This document shows positions 49,054 through 63,715 of a stretch of DNA of 64,000 nucleotides, piece by piece. Under the pieces are notes generated by a model that saw nothing but the letters and a program-made list of their open reading frames with translations, made no database searches and had not been told where the DNA came from. Within the stretch, counting starts at the first letter, position 1. Every line of letters begins with the position of its first letter. The stretch spans positions 1,116,001 to 1,180,000 of the forward strand of contig OZ176053.1 of NCBI GenBank assembly GCA_964247055.1, in the 5' to 3' direction. Both the position numbers and the translations under genes were made by a program. The DNA is from Paragordius varius. Its lineage: Eukaryota; Nematomorpha.

Positions 49054-51547
49054 GGTAAATATAAATAAGATATTTTTAGCTTTAAAAAAGATTTTAACTC
49101 ATATAAATAAGAAGGGAATCTTATAAATTTAAAGCAAATAGTAATATTGATCTCTGGACTCTAAACTAAAATTAACCCACAAAAATTAAAACAACACAAC
49201 CAACATTTGTAATTGATGTTTGAAATTTTTTGTCAAAAACAATTTGATTGAAAAAAATAGGTCTAAAAAGTAAATATTATTGATCATAAAGTTAATTTAA
49301 TAATATATATTGATGGACAGAAGACGACATCGTTTAACTTTAAATAAATAAATAAGTTAGTAATATTATGTAATATTTTATGTAATATATTATAACTAAC
49401 TGTTTTATAATATCTTTTGTGACAATTAATAATGCGACTTTGACCTTTTTATGTATGTATTATTTCTGATTTTTTTTTATAAAATTAAAAAAAAGCTTTC
49501 ATTTTCACAAAAAATTAGTTTATTTTTCTTTACTTTCTCTGCCAGGGAATAAATTTTTTCTTTAAAAGCTAACGTTGTTTTTATAAAATTAATTTTTATT
49601 TTATCAAATTAAAATTTTTTTTTTGAGTTTAAAATTAATTCAAGTACAAAGACAGGGATTTCTATTCTATTCTATTCTACTCAAATAACCAACTAGTGGT
49701 TTTATTTAAAGGGAAAGGTTAAATAAGATGGACTTTAGCTTTTAAATATTATATAATTGATGTATTAAAATACATGAAGACGAATACAATAGATAATAAA
49801 AGTATTTCTCTCATAAATTAAAAAAAACTAAATTACTGTTAATTGTAATAACAGAGAAAAGGGGGACTTTAAATATTTTAATATTAACATTTTTACCTTT
49901 TTAAAAGGTATTATATATCTATATATGTAATTAGCAAAGTTTAATATTATCAAAAATTAAATACTGTTAGTCCCTCCCTTCTTTATATATTGAAAAGTTT
50001 TATCCGCAGAGAAACGTTATATAAGATTATAGATCTATAATCATTATAATACTTTAGAATATATTTTAGGTTAAAAAATAAGTAAAAATAAATTTTCAAA
50101 CCTAATGTTCAGTCCTATTTCGTTTATAAAATTTAGTGTTTAAATATTTTTTCTCCATATTACAAAATCACCCTAAAATTTTTTAAATAAACCGTTAAGG
50201 AGTGTCAAATTGTATAGTGCGCGGTGATATTAATTGTTTTTTATTTGCTTTAATCATAATAATAATAATATGTTTTTTTGCCGACTAGCTTATGTCAATA
50301 AACACATCAATGCGCAAACCATATTAGAAGCTAAAATATTTCATTTTATAATTTTTATTTATTTGACTAAAAAAAATATTGTAATTTTTCGAATACCCAA
50401 GGATGTTTGTTCCCAATTAAAAATATGTTTTATTTTTTTTAAACAGCAATTAGAAACCGTAATATTATAATAAAAAAAAATTAGATAGTTTTAATATGAT
50501 TATGAGCCTAAAAACGAAATAGGATGTATAAAAATATGCGACACACAAATAAAGCCTATTACATATATAATATATAATATAACAGGTAATTTAACCTTAA
50601 CCCCTGACATTAATTATTTTTTAGAGAGGACAGAACAGGAGAGAATTAAACTTTTTTAACAAAGATATATTTTCAAAAAAAAAACGAAATTTTAATTGAA
50701 TACAAAATAAGGTTTCCATTTTTATAGGTCGGTCAAATTCATTAAGATTAATGCTTTTTTTTCGCCGTTTAAGGTTAAAAATTTAAATAATTTTAAATAT
50801 CATATACAATGGTAATACCTGATCTTTTTAAGTTTGCCACCCTTTTTAATTTAAGAAAATTTGGGCTAATTTATAAATGAGAGTATCCTTATAAAAATTA
50901 TTAGAGATAAAGGCAAATATTACAAATATAATAATTTTTAGATATATTTTTTTGTTGCACTCCAGGATATTTTTCTATAACTTATATATGGACAAAGTAG
51001 TCAAAAAAATATGTAATTATTGTCAAAAAATGTGTAATTATATCGGAAAAAAGATGTGTGTAATAATTAGACAATTAAAAGAATGATTTTACGTAAAAAA
51101 AGAGAATATGTTTGCCCATATATAATACTTTGTAATATTATTATTATATCAACACCTCCTGGAGGGCTTTGTCTGACTTATGACTTGTAATCTAAAGAAA
51201 CAATTAAATTTTAACGAAATCATAATAACCCTGACCAAAAAGTTAGTATCTTTAGTTTTCTTTATTAAGGACAAAAATATTTTTATTTAACGTCCTCCTT
51301 TAATTATTACCTTTTGACTTTTTTTTACAAATAATAATTAATTCATAAAAACAAGTTAGAGTTTGCTTTTAAATTCGTCCCCTTGTTTAGATTCGCAACA
51401 AAATATTTTTTTAGATAGACAAAATAGTACTAAAAAACAGTGGGGGTCTACAAATATAAAAATAAAATAATTAGTAACTTGGGATATTTACGAGCCAAAT
51501 TCTTTAAACAATTACCGGAAATATCAGAATTTTTTAGGATTTTTATA

Positions 51548-51825
51548 TATAGTATAAAAATTTTTAAAATTATACGGGCAAAATATAAAGACAAAATTTT
51601 TATTACCTCAAAAGACAACCTCATAATTTCCTAAACCTTAATTTATTTTATTTATATAATTTAATCACAATCGTAAAATACATAATTGATTGTGTTTATT
51701 TCCAATATACATTTCTATTATATACTTAAGTTTAAAACAATCATTTATTTTATAATGAATTAAGATTTAAAATATTTATCTTTATATTAACAAGTTTTGT
51801 CCGTATACTTTCAACGTATATTGTA
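51548..51825. mobile_element. Tc1/mariner-like MITE, copy 4
   Basis: The left end reads TATAGTATAAAAATTTTTAA followed by ATTATACGGGCAAAATATAA and AAAGACAAC. The right end has TTTTGTCCGTATAC and closes near TATTGTA. About 278 bp; non-coding. Confidence 0.55.
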
Positions 51826-52697
51826 TTTTCCATGATCAACACCAAATGTCCATATAAATAATTTGTTTAATCACTTTTTTGTATGATATGGGAAAATCAC
51901 TTTGTAGTTTACTTTTTATTTTATTTTAAAGCGTTTTTTAATTAGTTTTGATCACGAGAACAGCAAAGCAACGTAATTCCACATAATTAGGTCTGATATT
52001 ATATAGTTAGATATATACATCAATAAATAATTATTCACAAAGGGAATAATTAAAAGAAAATTATTTTGAGTTAAAATAGCCAAGGAAACTCATTTTTGTG
52101 GTGTTTTATGATAACAAATTCCAGTTAGGAACTGCTGCGCACATATAAACCTTAACATCCAATTAATATATAATTAATTTATAATATTCACAAATATATA
52201 GTGCGTTTCGTGACAATATAATATAATTTAATTCTAATGGACAAATATCTGCATATTAATACAAATAAAGTAAAAAACGAAAAATCTAGAAGTTTAATTG
52301 CTAACTTAAAAACTTGGAATTTTAATTTCAATTCTATATAAATTTTGTTGGAAATATTATTATCGAAACTTTAAAAACTAAAACTAAGCCAACAATACGT
52401 AATTGATAAGTCCTATTACATGATAAATTAATGAATTGGAAAACTTTTAAGAGATAATTTTTTCTTTTCAAAAATTGAAACATACAAATTCTTTCATTTA
52501 AAATATAATTATTATCGTAAATTAAGACATTTTTTTTTAATTCAGATAAGAATCAAAACTCAGGGATTTGAAAAGGGAAAAAATCCGCAATTCTGTTCTC
52601 TTCTCATGAATATGCATTTATGCACCATCAATTGATAATTTCTAAATTAAATATATAATATAATCTGTCCAACATAAAATAAATGGTTCATTGTGAA

Positions 52698-52718
52698 ATA
52701 TATATATATATATATATA
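52698..52718. repeat. TA dinucleotide microsatellite
   Basis: About 21 bp of alternating A and T. Confidence 0.8.
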
Positions 52719-53143
52719 ATAAGGCTGATATAATTATAAAGATATTTATAACCAAAAGTACTATATAATATGAATATGAATATATTTCAATACGAAAATA
52801 ATGACTTAATTTTATCAGAATAAAAAAGCTCATTTGACATAAAATATGCACAGGGAATGATCCGAATTCTGTCCATTACAACTAATTCACTAGAGAAATA
52901 TTCATTATAAATCCTAATATTAATAAACCATCAAATTAATTATTATTTTTTAGTAAACATTTTTGAAATATAACTTTTATGCTTAAGTATTAATTGAAAA
53001 TTGGTGGTTATTTTATCGAAACTGCTATATTAAATTAGTAATATGGGATTTTCGTAAAACTTTGAAAACGAGTCTGATATACATAAGCCAAAATCAAGCA
53101 AGAGTATTTAATATCAATAATCATGATTATTATTTAATGAAAC

Positions 53144-53149
<6 letters not shown>

Positions 53150-53184
<35 letters not shown>
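53150..53184. repeat. TA dinucleotide microsatellite
   Basis: About 35 bp of alternating A and T. Confidence 0.85.
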
Positions 53185-53185
<1 letters not shown>

Positions 53186-56100
53186 TGGAGAAATGGAATA
53201 AATTAATACAATTATTTATAATTTTTATTTTTTTTGTCTTTGCCTTTTTTTGAAAAGTATAATACGTAAAATATGCATTTTATTATAACGATAAAAATCA
53301 TTTTTTGAAGCCATTTTTTCGGCCTATCAGGTCTTTCGTGCTTTGCCTTCAAAGCTGCTTGAATTTATTCTCAAAGGAATAATTAGATATTTATACATAG
53401 TGTGTTTAATCATAATTATATCTTTATTAGATTATTAATTTTGCAAACAATTATTTTATTATTATTATCATGAATGTCCAAAAATTTTGCTTATCATTAA
53501 AATGAAATATTAATATGATTTACGAAAATATGAATCTATATATTTCGGAGACGAAATTAATTTATACAGGAAAAATAGCATGCATACTTTCCTCAAACCA
53601 AATAATAAATGATATAGAAATTCTTGTAATTTAGCGCGCAAAAAATTTTTGGTATTTAAAAAAAGTTAACTTAAAATTTTTAATTTAGAAAAGAAGATGG
53701 CATCGGAACCAGTAGGATATTTTGTCAAAAAGAGTAAAATAATTCATAAATTTAATAATATTTATCCTTTCTAAAAAAATTATGACAGTATTGCTTCAAT
53801 TTCTTCAATTTAGTATACTTGAGCAAGTCTATAAATTATAAAGCTGAAATTATCAAACTTCAAAAATTGGATATTAAATTGTTTCTATTTATTAAAATAT
53901 TATTTTAGTAAAAGCAATTTAATCAAACTAAAAGCGTGATAATAGACTATAAATAATGGATAAGCGCGCAATGCAATTATATTGAAATGTCGAAGGAATT
54001 TAGAAATTATTTCACCCATTAGAAGCGCCAGATATCATAATTTGTATTAATTGTGCTTCACAAATGATATTAAAAAGTTTTGTCATCAAAGAGAATATAT
54101 ATTCGCTTCGAATTACTAAGCATTAATAAATATCATTTGATTGCATTATATCTATATCGGTATTAAATGGGCATATTGTCCATTTTATTTTGAAATTTAA
54201 ATTTTTTTCCCTAATATCTCTTGTTATTAAAGAAGGTTAATAAGTCAAATCTGTAGTATATTAAATGAAATATTACCATTATATATAACGGGTAAATTTT
54301 TCAGAATATGAACGTAAAAACTTGAATTAAATTTAATTGTAATAAATATTAGATTATGCTGTGTAGTTAAAAAAAATGAATACTAAATGGAATTTGACGT
54401 ATCTAACGAGTTTAACAACGATCTAGCGAATATTCGTTTTTTAGATACTTTAATAATTTTTATAACACTTAATTACCCGAAGATATAGCCAAAAAATTCT
54501 ATACCTTTTAGGCGCATTATTTAAAAAAATTAAGATGTAAAATTGCAAAAAATCCTCATCTCAAACTTTTTGCCGCCTAACCATTTAAAGTGGTAAAATG
54601 TTTAATTACGTTTTTATATATCGTAATTACGATAAATGATTCTATTATAGGTAAATTACAACGTTAATTTTAGTGACAATAAAGATTGGTTAAAATTTCA
54701 AAATTAATTTATACTAAAGGCAATTAATATTTAGGGTATTAAATAAAAATAATATAAAGATCTACCATATACAGTCCATTTCGCCTATTTTATATTTAAA
54801 CATATTTTAGATGACTGATTCACTAATAAATAATAGGTTACATTCCCTAAAAGGGTCATAAAACTTTTTTTTGGCATTCATTTAGTATAAAAGACAAAGA
54901 GCAAAAATGCAATTAGACCATTTAATCAACATAACATAATATATTAATGTTAACAAAATATTATCGCTTCCCATTTCCGCGCAACACAAAAGAGGCCATT
55001 CCACATATATATTCCTGAAATATAATTATTAAAATTATTAATAGGGTCCCCTATTTCCTTTCGGGTGTCTTTATGATGTTTAAAATCTAAAAAGCAAAAA
55101 TTAGCTGGTAAAAAAACGTATATTCTCAGAGGTAGAATAATGCATTTTCAGTGCATTAATTATACCAGCTAATTTATAATTTTATTTTATTAATAATTCT
55201 GGTGGTAATTAAAGTTTGTATGACAATTATATTAGATTATATTATGGTATGTTATGTAATAATGTTATGTTAATTGAAAGAATGAACCACTATTTTTTCA
55301 TTAATTTTCGTTTTTTTTACTAATAGCTATTAATTGATTTCCTTTATAATTATTGTGTGTCCATTAAAATAATCAAACACTTTATATTATTAGTGGTATT
55401 AATATATAATGCGTATTGTTCACTCTTTTCAAATTTTCGCTCGATATCTCTAATGATATAATCCAAAAAAAGTTAGATAGTTAGTTATTTGCTAATATAA
55501 ATTAATGGTAGATGGCTATAATTCTAGCCTCCTTCATTAATAAAATGCAATTTTATACTCTATTGTCATTCCCACTGACCACAGAGATAAAAAAACAATT
55601 AACATTTAGATATTGGATGATACCATGTGACAAATTACATTGAAATTAAAAATGCATCAAATAATTTGATATAAAACTAAATATATATAGCCTTTTTTCA
55701 TAAAAGTTATTCAATTTCACACCTTAGTTTGAGTGTAAATGATGAGATTAAATCTTTTAAAAGCAGAAAATACCATTAATTAATAATTTCCCAGAGAATC
55801 CCTTCTCTCCCCTAACACTAATTATAAAAATTTATTTATACCTGAAAATATTAACAGGTAAATCAATTGACCCACTTAAGTCAAGGGTGATTTAAACAAT
55901 ATAATTTTAATATAAATATGTTATTGAGATGTATAAAAGAAAATAAGTATTATATTATTAGAAACATTAAAAAACTTTAAGAAAGATTTTATACTAAAAC
56001 TTTTTTAATGATTAAAATTGTAAAAAAGCAATCTAAATCAGTGATTACAATCAATTAAATGGATCTTGTGTTGAATTTTAACACTATTTTCTCACGAATT

Positions 56101-56640
56101 CCCCCCTTCACACTTTCTTTGTATGGACACAGAAGAGAAAAACTACATATAACTAGTATATATTTTTATTCGACTAAAATAATTAATACTTGGATTATAT
56201 GATTATAATATTGAGTGATTTCTTATTAAAGTGTCAAGTTTTTCTTTTTAAATGACAATATTGACCTATTTTGTAAGTATATATAAGGCTAATGTTATCT
56301 CTACCGGTTTAATTAATAACTGCTGATATAATCAGTGTTGACCTCAAAATTAATCATTTTATTATATGTGATCGTTGTAAGGTGTTGTATTGTGTCACAA
56401 ATATTGACATTACTATGCAAATTCAGTAAATAAGGAAGTAGGTATAACTTTTAAGTAAAACATGATTAGATATTTAGAAATATATTATATTACGTAAAAT
56501 TAAATCTTAATAATTTTCATGTAAAAATTTAATTATCATTAAAATATAAAAACTTGATTTAAAGCATTATTAACGATAACAAGATAATCAATATTACCCA
56601 AAAACTTTTAAAATTTTAAATTATAGGACATTTTATAAAA

Positions 56641-56644
<4 letters not shown>

Positions 56645-56672
<28 letters not shown>
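56645..56672. repeat. TA dinucleotide microsatellite
   Basis: About 28 bp of alternating A and T. Confidence 0.85.
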
Positions 56673-56676
<4 letters not shown>

Positions 56677-59600
56677 CAATAATCTCAAAGCTAAATAAGA
56701 AATATTAAAGAGTAGAATTAAATTTATAAAATATCATTTTTAATTATTAAGCGATTTACCCTAAATCCAATTCATATATTTATATTTTAAAAATACCTTT
56801 GATAGGAATATCCAACAAGATTCATCAAATATTATTTGTAGAAAATATGGTTTCCTTCAGTCCCCAATTAATTGTGTTTGGCTTTTAATGCTAAAAAATG
56901 TAAATAAATTTAAAATCTCTGATAAAAAATGTTAAAAGATGCGTTGTAAAATATTACAGTCAATTAACCCAAAAATTAATTTTTTTTTTGGGGGGGGGGG
57001 AAGGAAAACAGAATGACAGCCACAAAAAATGTGTGACAATTAATTTAATTAATTAATTTTTATTCCCATTCTTCATCAATACATACGTAAAAAAAATATT
57101 TTTTATAATTAAAATTAATTAGTTTAATGTTATTATTACAAAGTGGTGGATTTATGCAAAATAAAGTTAGATTGACAATTAATTTTGTCGCACACAGAAA
57201 AAGCACCAAGAAAGTGGAGAAAGAAAGGTAAAGGGATTAATCCACATAATAACTTAACTTGTTACTTATAAAAATTGTGTAATCTAATTAAAAAATTAAA
57301 TATTTAATCAATAATAATATTTAACAGAAATTTTTATTTTTTTCCAAAAAGTGATAATTTTTAAAACCAACAAAAATATATGCTAAATCATTCGTCAGGA
57401 AATTAAAATCATCCATAATTAAAATTAAATTTGATTATGAATTAAAAAATTCTTACACAAAATATTCTAATATTAGAAATGAGAATAAGTCCATAAATAT
57501 AAAATTTTGGATAAAATTCAAAAAATTTTCCATAGAAAATAGGAATGATAAGGGGGGACCCTTGTCTGTAAAATAAAGGACTGGTCTAAAAATTATACAA
57601 AATTTTAAAATGTGGTTGCATAATGATAATATATAACAAAAAATTATCTTTTTCTTATTTTAATAATCGCAGGAAAAATTGTACAGAAATACAAGGTGCT
57701 TCCTTTACAATTATTTGGAAAAAATACCCCAAAGCTTTTCGTTACTCAAGAAAAAAAAATGTTTAATTGTGGATTTAATTAGCAAGCATACAATGAGAAA
57801 GATAGATAGCATGCAAAAAACATAAGTTTTTTAATTATTTTTTTTTATCTCTAAAATAGCCATGTGCCTCCCCCCCTTCTCTAAAACAACAACATATAAA
57901 ATCCCAAATTCCCAAAATTTTAATTCTTCACAATGGCACAAGGCACAAAAAATGGAAGCAATCTTAATTAATTAATATCCATCCATGCTATGTAAATATA
58001 ATATGAATCAGTAAAAAGATATGTAAAAATTTGCCTTTACATGTAATGTTTTGGGGTGGATTGCATTGCTCACATAGCACAGAATATGAATAGAATGGAA
58101 AATAAATTTGTTTTATAAAGCTAATTAGTTGTTTATGAAGGGTTAAAGTTATGGTTTCCTTTGATGAAACTAAAGATAAAGTATCTATCTCTCTCGTAAT
58201 TAGTAATTATATTAAAGAGGGGAATATACGTAAATTAAACGAAACGAATAACTTGGTAGATATCTAAAAAAAGAGTTTTAAAAATATGAGTGGGTTAGCC
58301 TAAATTTGATTGCTGTTTAGTTTAGCCATAATGTTTTATGATGAAGGTTATAACCATATCAATGTAATGCTTTTTATATATATTAAAGTTAGTTAGTTAG
58401 ATTGTTGTTAGGTAAATTAAAGTTGGTTTTATATATATAATTTCCCCAAAATTAACATTGCCCGGTCAGTTTACCTGTACGCTTTAGAAGTTATTTATAT
58501 CAAAAAAAATTTTGCATAAGCTTTTTTTTGTTAATATATATATGCTAAAGATAAAGTTAATTAGCTGGTCCACATTTCATAACTTTTAAGATTAAAGATG
58601 TTTTTATGTTTTGCTATTTTTCCAAATTATTTAAGATTTCCAAATATAATTTAATAGTATATACTAAAATTTGGACAATTACTAATTGTCTTGTTTAACA
58701 TAGCATAGCATAAAGGACATCTGACTATCTGATTAATTTAATATAAGATACTATGCTATGCTATGGTATGCTTGTATAATTTTAATTATTATGTGGAGAA
58801 TTTGGGTGTAATTATAAAGACTATCTTTGCAAAAAAATATAAATTGTTTATGTTCCCTTTATGAACTCAAGCTTGGTTCTTGATATATATTTCTAAGAGG
58901 GTTAGGACAGTCTATTTTTAATTTTCAGGGAATTTAATTAAAAAAGCACGAAAAAAAAGGACAAAATGAATACCCAACCAACTACAGTGGTGTTGGGGTA
59001 GAGAGCGACACACAAAAATTATAATTACAGCACAAAATAAATATTTTGTATTATATAAGATAAAAAACTCTCGTTTTTTTTTTCAAAGTAAAATTAATTA
59101 AAATATTTGTTTTAGGGCAAATAAGGAGGAGAAAGCATGCTATGTTTCTGAATATAAATTAGACTCTATTGTATAAGGATTGTAACCATATTTTCAAAAT
59201 TGAAAATCCAAAGGTTGCATAATATAGAATTCCCTTATTAGTGAATTAATTAATAATGTTCCACCTAATATAAATTGATTGCCAGTTTTTTTACCACTAC
59301 TAATTAAAATAATTATAATTACGGCGTAATTCCCCAATGATTAAACGAGTTAATGGCTTGTAAAATATTTGAATTTAAAACAAAAAAAGCATAGAACAAG
59401 TAGGATTTTTTTAGTTTTCAATAAATTCCCTCAAAAAAATTGATTGATCAAATGCTTAAAAACTTAAATTAAACGCCTAATCTTAAAGTCCAATATTTTT
59501 GTGCAAAATTTTGATGAAAAACATTTATACAAAACGGATATTTTGCTAGGAATATAATAATTGCTTAATATGCAAATAATACTGTTTAGATAGGCTAACG

Positions 59601-62600
59601 AAAAACGAACGCTTATGATAGAAGAACTTTAAATTTGAAAAACTAATCCCAAAACTAATTATTAAAAAATGTAAAATGATATTTTTGTTAGGGGTCCAAT
59701 TTATTTAAGCATTATCATTAAGGACTGTGATATTTTATGCTTTTTTAAAGACCAAAATCCTTCACTCCTAAATCGTTTTATTTTTGACTTTAAACAACTA
59801 ATTAATATGTAAATTATTATTCTTTCTTTAAATTATTATCCTTTTCGATTATAAAAGTTTAGTATAATAAAGCTTTTTAGCTAAAAATATATATTTTAAA
59901 AGTAATTTTACGACTAAGATTTTTAACTAATATCAGCATGTGTGAAACACACAAAATATTTGGTGTTTTTTGTTTTTGGGTTTATGATATTTACTTCATA
60001 TTTAGCCGAAATTGAAAAAGCGCAATCGCATGTATTTGATATTCTGAATATAAATTTATAAAAATATATTATAATATGTTCCAGTGGGCTTAAAAAGGGT
60101 TAAAAACATAAATGCTTTTTTTGATTCAGCCAAAAAGCTCCATTTAATATTAAATAGAGATCTCTCCTTATTACTGATTTTTACTAAATTAACTAAAGCG
60201 AACTGGAAAAGTATATCTATGGGCCTTTAGTGCTCGTTTGACTATTATCCCAAATAGCTAAAAAACTATATTTAGCTCAAGAATGTTAAAATTAATTAAT
60301 GCAACCATTCAAAATTAATAATCTTATATAAGGTTAAATTTTTATACCAATTTTTGATATATATAAATCGTGTTTTTAATCTCAATTTTTTTATAACCCT
60401 TCGGGGTTTTGTTTTTAAAATTGTAGATTTATTTGCCTCTTTTGGCAGTAAAAACGGTTTCAAATTGCCAAAAGATTCGGTTTTACAAAATAATTTCGAT
60501 TTTAATCGCTTTCGATATTATGTAACATAAGATAATCGGACGAATATCAAAATAGATTTTGGAAAACTTTTTAAATATTTAGGCTTTGATTAGAAGTCAT
60601 TTTCTTTGGTTTTATACGATATTTTTTAAGTACAATTTGAGAATATTATTGTCAATAATTAATGATGTTCCAATCTTTTAAACATAAACCTTAACTATTA
60701 TTAATGATTTCTGGAAATGGAAAATATTTTGAGATCCACATTGGATTAATTTCTGAGATTTTAGGCTTCAAATTATCTTTTTTTTAATTTAAAAAATATT
60801 ATATGTTTTATAAAAATAAATATATTAATATTATTTTTTGTGTTTGCAAAAACTTATAGATAGTTCTTATGAAAAAAAATGCATTAAAAGTATCCCCAGC
60901 AAGCTATATATTATATAATATATTAATACAAATAAATGATAATTTGACATTTAATTATTATTATTTTTTCTTATTATTTACAACCATTAGAAAGAAAAGT
61001 GATATGTTATTGCCATTAAAAATTTGAAAGTTTTAGCTTTTTTTTCAATTAATATCCAAAATCCATTTTATTCCAATAATATATTGTGATGAAAAAATAA
61101 TATTACGTATTTTAAGATGTTTTTCCTAAACACAAATGTAAAAAAGTATTTTATCTGTTTTTTTAATTAAAAAACTTACTAAAATCAAAACTTTATTTCA
61201 CCCTACTTTGAAAGAATGATAAAACTTAAAATTTTTTGATTTTAATATTGATGTTTTAATTTGATTGTTTTGAGTTAGTGTGTTGTTGAGTTGACACATG
61301 TCCTAATTAATATTTATTAAAATTTTGTTGATTATTACGGATAAATTCACAAAAATTTAATTAAGAAATTACCAAAGAAGAAACACAGGCAAAGAAAGAA
61401 AAAAACTTATCTATGCAAATCTTTTTTTTATGTCAAAAAAAATGTTTAAATGTTATGAGTCGATTCAAAATTCAGTTTTCTGTTAATTTTAATGGGAAAT
61501 TATATAGTAATAAATGTAACATTATTTCAAGCGCTTGGTCATGCAAATAAAATGCCATATTGCTTAACCTTTGACCATTTATTTGAATGTTATGCATATT
61601 GAGTCAAAAATAATTGAAATAATATATCCATTTGCGATGATCAAACCTTTACCTATAAGAATTATATTTGGTGACTCAAAAAGAAATAAGTGATAGTGAC
61701 AACCAAACTAGGTTGTTTTAAAATGTGTAAATTAGTAAATACCGGTTAGTTACTGTATAAGTACTCTGTAAGCTTCTAAAGTAATTAAAATTATAACTGG
61801 TTAAAACTCAATATCTAGACAAAAATGATAGTTAGATACTTAACGTAATCTTTTTTCGAAAATAAAATTACTATTATTTAATTTTTATATTTCGAGGTGG
61901 AACAGTTACATATTGTAATTCTGAGAAAAAGCCATATCGTTTTTCCTACAACTTATATTTCGTTTGGTAAATAAAATGTGCTTTCGTTAAAAAATTGAAT
62001 TCCCCCAAACACCCAATTAAATAACTGATCCAATCAAAATATTATCTTGGAACTTTTTAAAATGGAATAAAATAAATAAATGGGCGTAAATCAATCATTG
62101 TTATATTAAATAACTTAAATAAAACTAAAATACCGTTACAGCTCGTTGTTAGTCAAAAATACCGTGCTTTTTATAGCTTTTCCTGTGCGATTTTAGATCT
62201 TTCCCGCCTCTTATAAACAAATCCAAGAACCAGAGACCCCTAGAATTTTTTGTTAAAGCCTTATATAGTCGGGTTGGATTTTAAATGGTTTGAATACCGG
62301 TTCTAAATCAGTTTTCACAAATCAGTACCGATTTCGGTTATTGAATATTGGTGGTAACTATCGCCTAAAATTAAACGGGGTCTTGTGGACTTCAAAAATA
62401 TTATCATTCATTTTAGTTACTAAATATATGCTGATGGAATAATAAAATAAATATATGGAAGTTATGATTAATTTAATTTGTAGTCTTAAAAAAATTAATT
62501 ATTTTTCTCTTTTTTTTGCTTTTCTCCATAAATATTAATGAAATCAAACAAGAAATTCCAATATAAATTATAAATTATAAAAGTCTATTTTTCCTGATTA

Positions 62601-62616
62601 AAAATCAGTAAACTGC

Positions 62617-62641
62617 TATATATATATATATATATATATAT
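62617..62641. repeat. TA dinucleotide microsatellite
   Basis: About 25 bp of alternating A and T. Confidence 0.85.
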
Positions 62642-63304
62642 GTAATTTGGCTTGTGTTGTCAATTGATAAGAAATATCACTAAGATAATTTCCATTCGTA
62701 TAAGACAAAAATATAAATTAATATACTACTGTGTGTTTGTCAAAAAAAACAACTCAGAATACAGCATTAAGGAAAATTTTTCTGTCCATTTTTAATCACT
62801 AACGTGATTTTTGCTTTTACTATACTGCAAAAGTTCTAGAAAATTAAATCAGAATATTAGTTTTTTTTTCTGTGATTTTTTGATTAAAAAAAATTCTATC
62901 AGTTTTTCGTATAAAAAAAATTAAGTTAATCGTAGACTTTTTTTTATAATTTTAATTATTTGTAAAACCAAAAAAAAACGTTTTCCCCTTATCCTATGAT
63001 AAGTTTTGATTTTATTTTATTATGATTATATTGTGTAAAGTAAGTTGAGTTAAGTTAATATTAAATGGTTGCTAAATTAATATTCATTCCGTGTATTTAT
63101 TATTAGCAAGCGATCGACTTAAAGTCCACACAACAATACTTTGAGACCTCTGAAATAGATAACAAAAAATATTTTTAATTTATTTATTGGTGGAAAATAA
63201 AATTAAAAAAAAATCCAATCAAATCCCACATATATAAAATATATGTTTTCCCTAAAAGTGTTATAATGTTTTAGATTGTTTTTGAACCGTAAATGAATTT
63301 CAAA

Positions 63305-63306
<2 letters not shown>

Positions 63307-63339
<33 letters not shown>
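63307..63339. repeat. TA dinucleotide microsatellite
   Basis: About 33 bp of alternating A and T. Confidence 0.85.
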
Positions 63340-63344
<5 letters not shown>

Positions 63345-63431
63345 CTATAAAATATTTTTATATTTAGAATTTTAGAACTAATAATGGCTTAAATCCTTCC
63401 TACATTAACCAGTATAATATTTTTGAGGTTT

Positions 63432-63715
63432 TGCAGTATAAAATGGAATTATACGGACAAAGAAATATTTTTATCTCAAAGAAACAACCATACTTTTAAA
63501 ACCTTAATTTTTCTCATAGGAGCTATTTAGTTACAATTGTTAAATATAGAATTGATTGTGTTAGTAATATATATCTCTATTTCACACTTTGCCATTTAAA
63601 ATAATGTGTTATACTTAAATTAAATCAAGGTTTAAAAAGTATGGGGTTGTCTTTTAAAAAAAAATTTGTCTTTACATTTTTACGTTTTGTCCGTTTAATT
63701 AAAGTTTTTACTGTA
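63432..63715. mobile_element. Tc1/mariner-like MITE, copy 5
   Basis: The left end is TGCAGTATAAAATGGAATTA followed by TACGGACAAAG. The right end carries AAAAAGTATGGGGTTGTC, ATTTTTACGTTTTGTCCG and GTTTTTACTGTA. At about 284 bp it has one of the best pairs of ends in the family: CAGT at the left and ACTGTA at the right, as expected for a Tc1/mariner insertion at TA. Confidence 0.65.

Noticed and set aside
56980-57000. T-run followed by an 11-base G-run
   Set aside because: Looks like a homopolymer slippage site or assembly artefact; a single G-run is not a G-quadruplex motif.
58699-58770. Inverted TAGCATAGCATA / TATGCTATGCTA pair
   Set aside because: Short repeat arms with simple internal repetition; no evidence of a transposon or RNA gene.
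62160-62190. Minus-strand CTATAAAAAGCACGG as a zfh2 promoter TATA box
   Set aside because: It lies 13 kb from the coding start with no traceable 5' exon; TATA-like strings are expected by chance in such AT-rich DNA.
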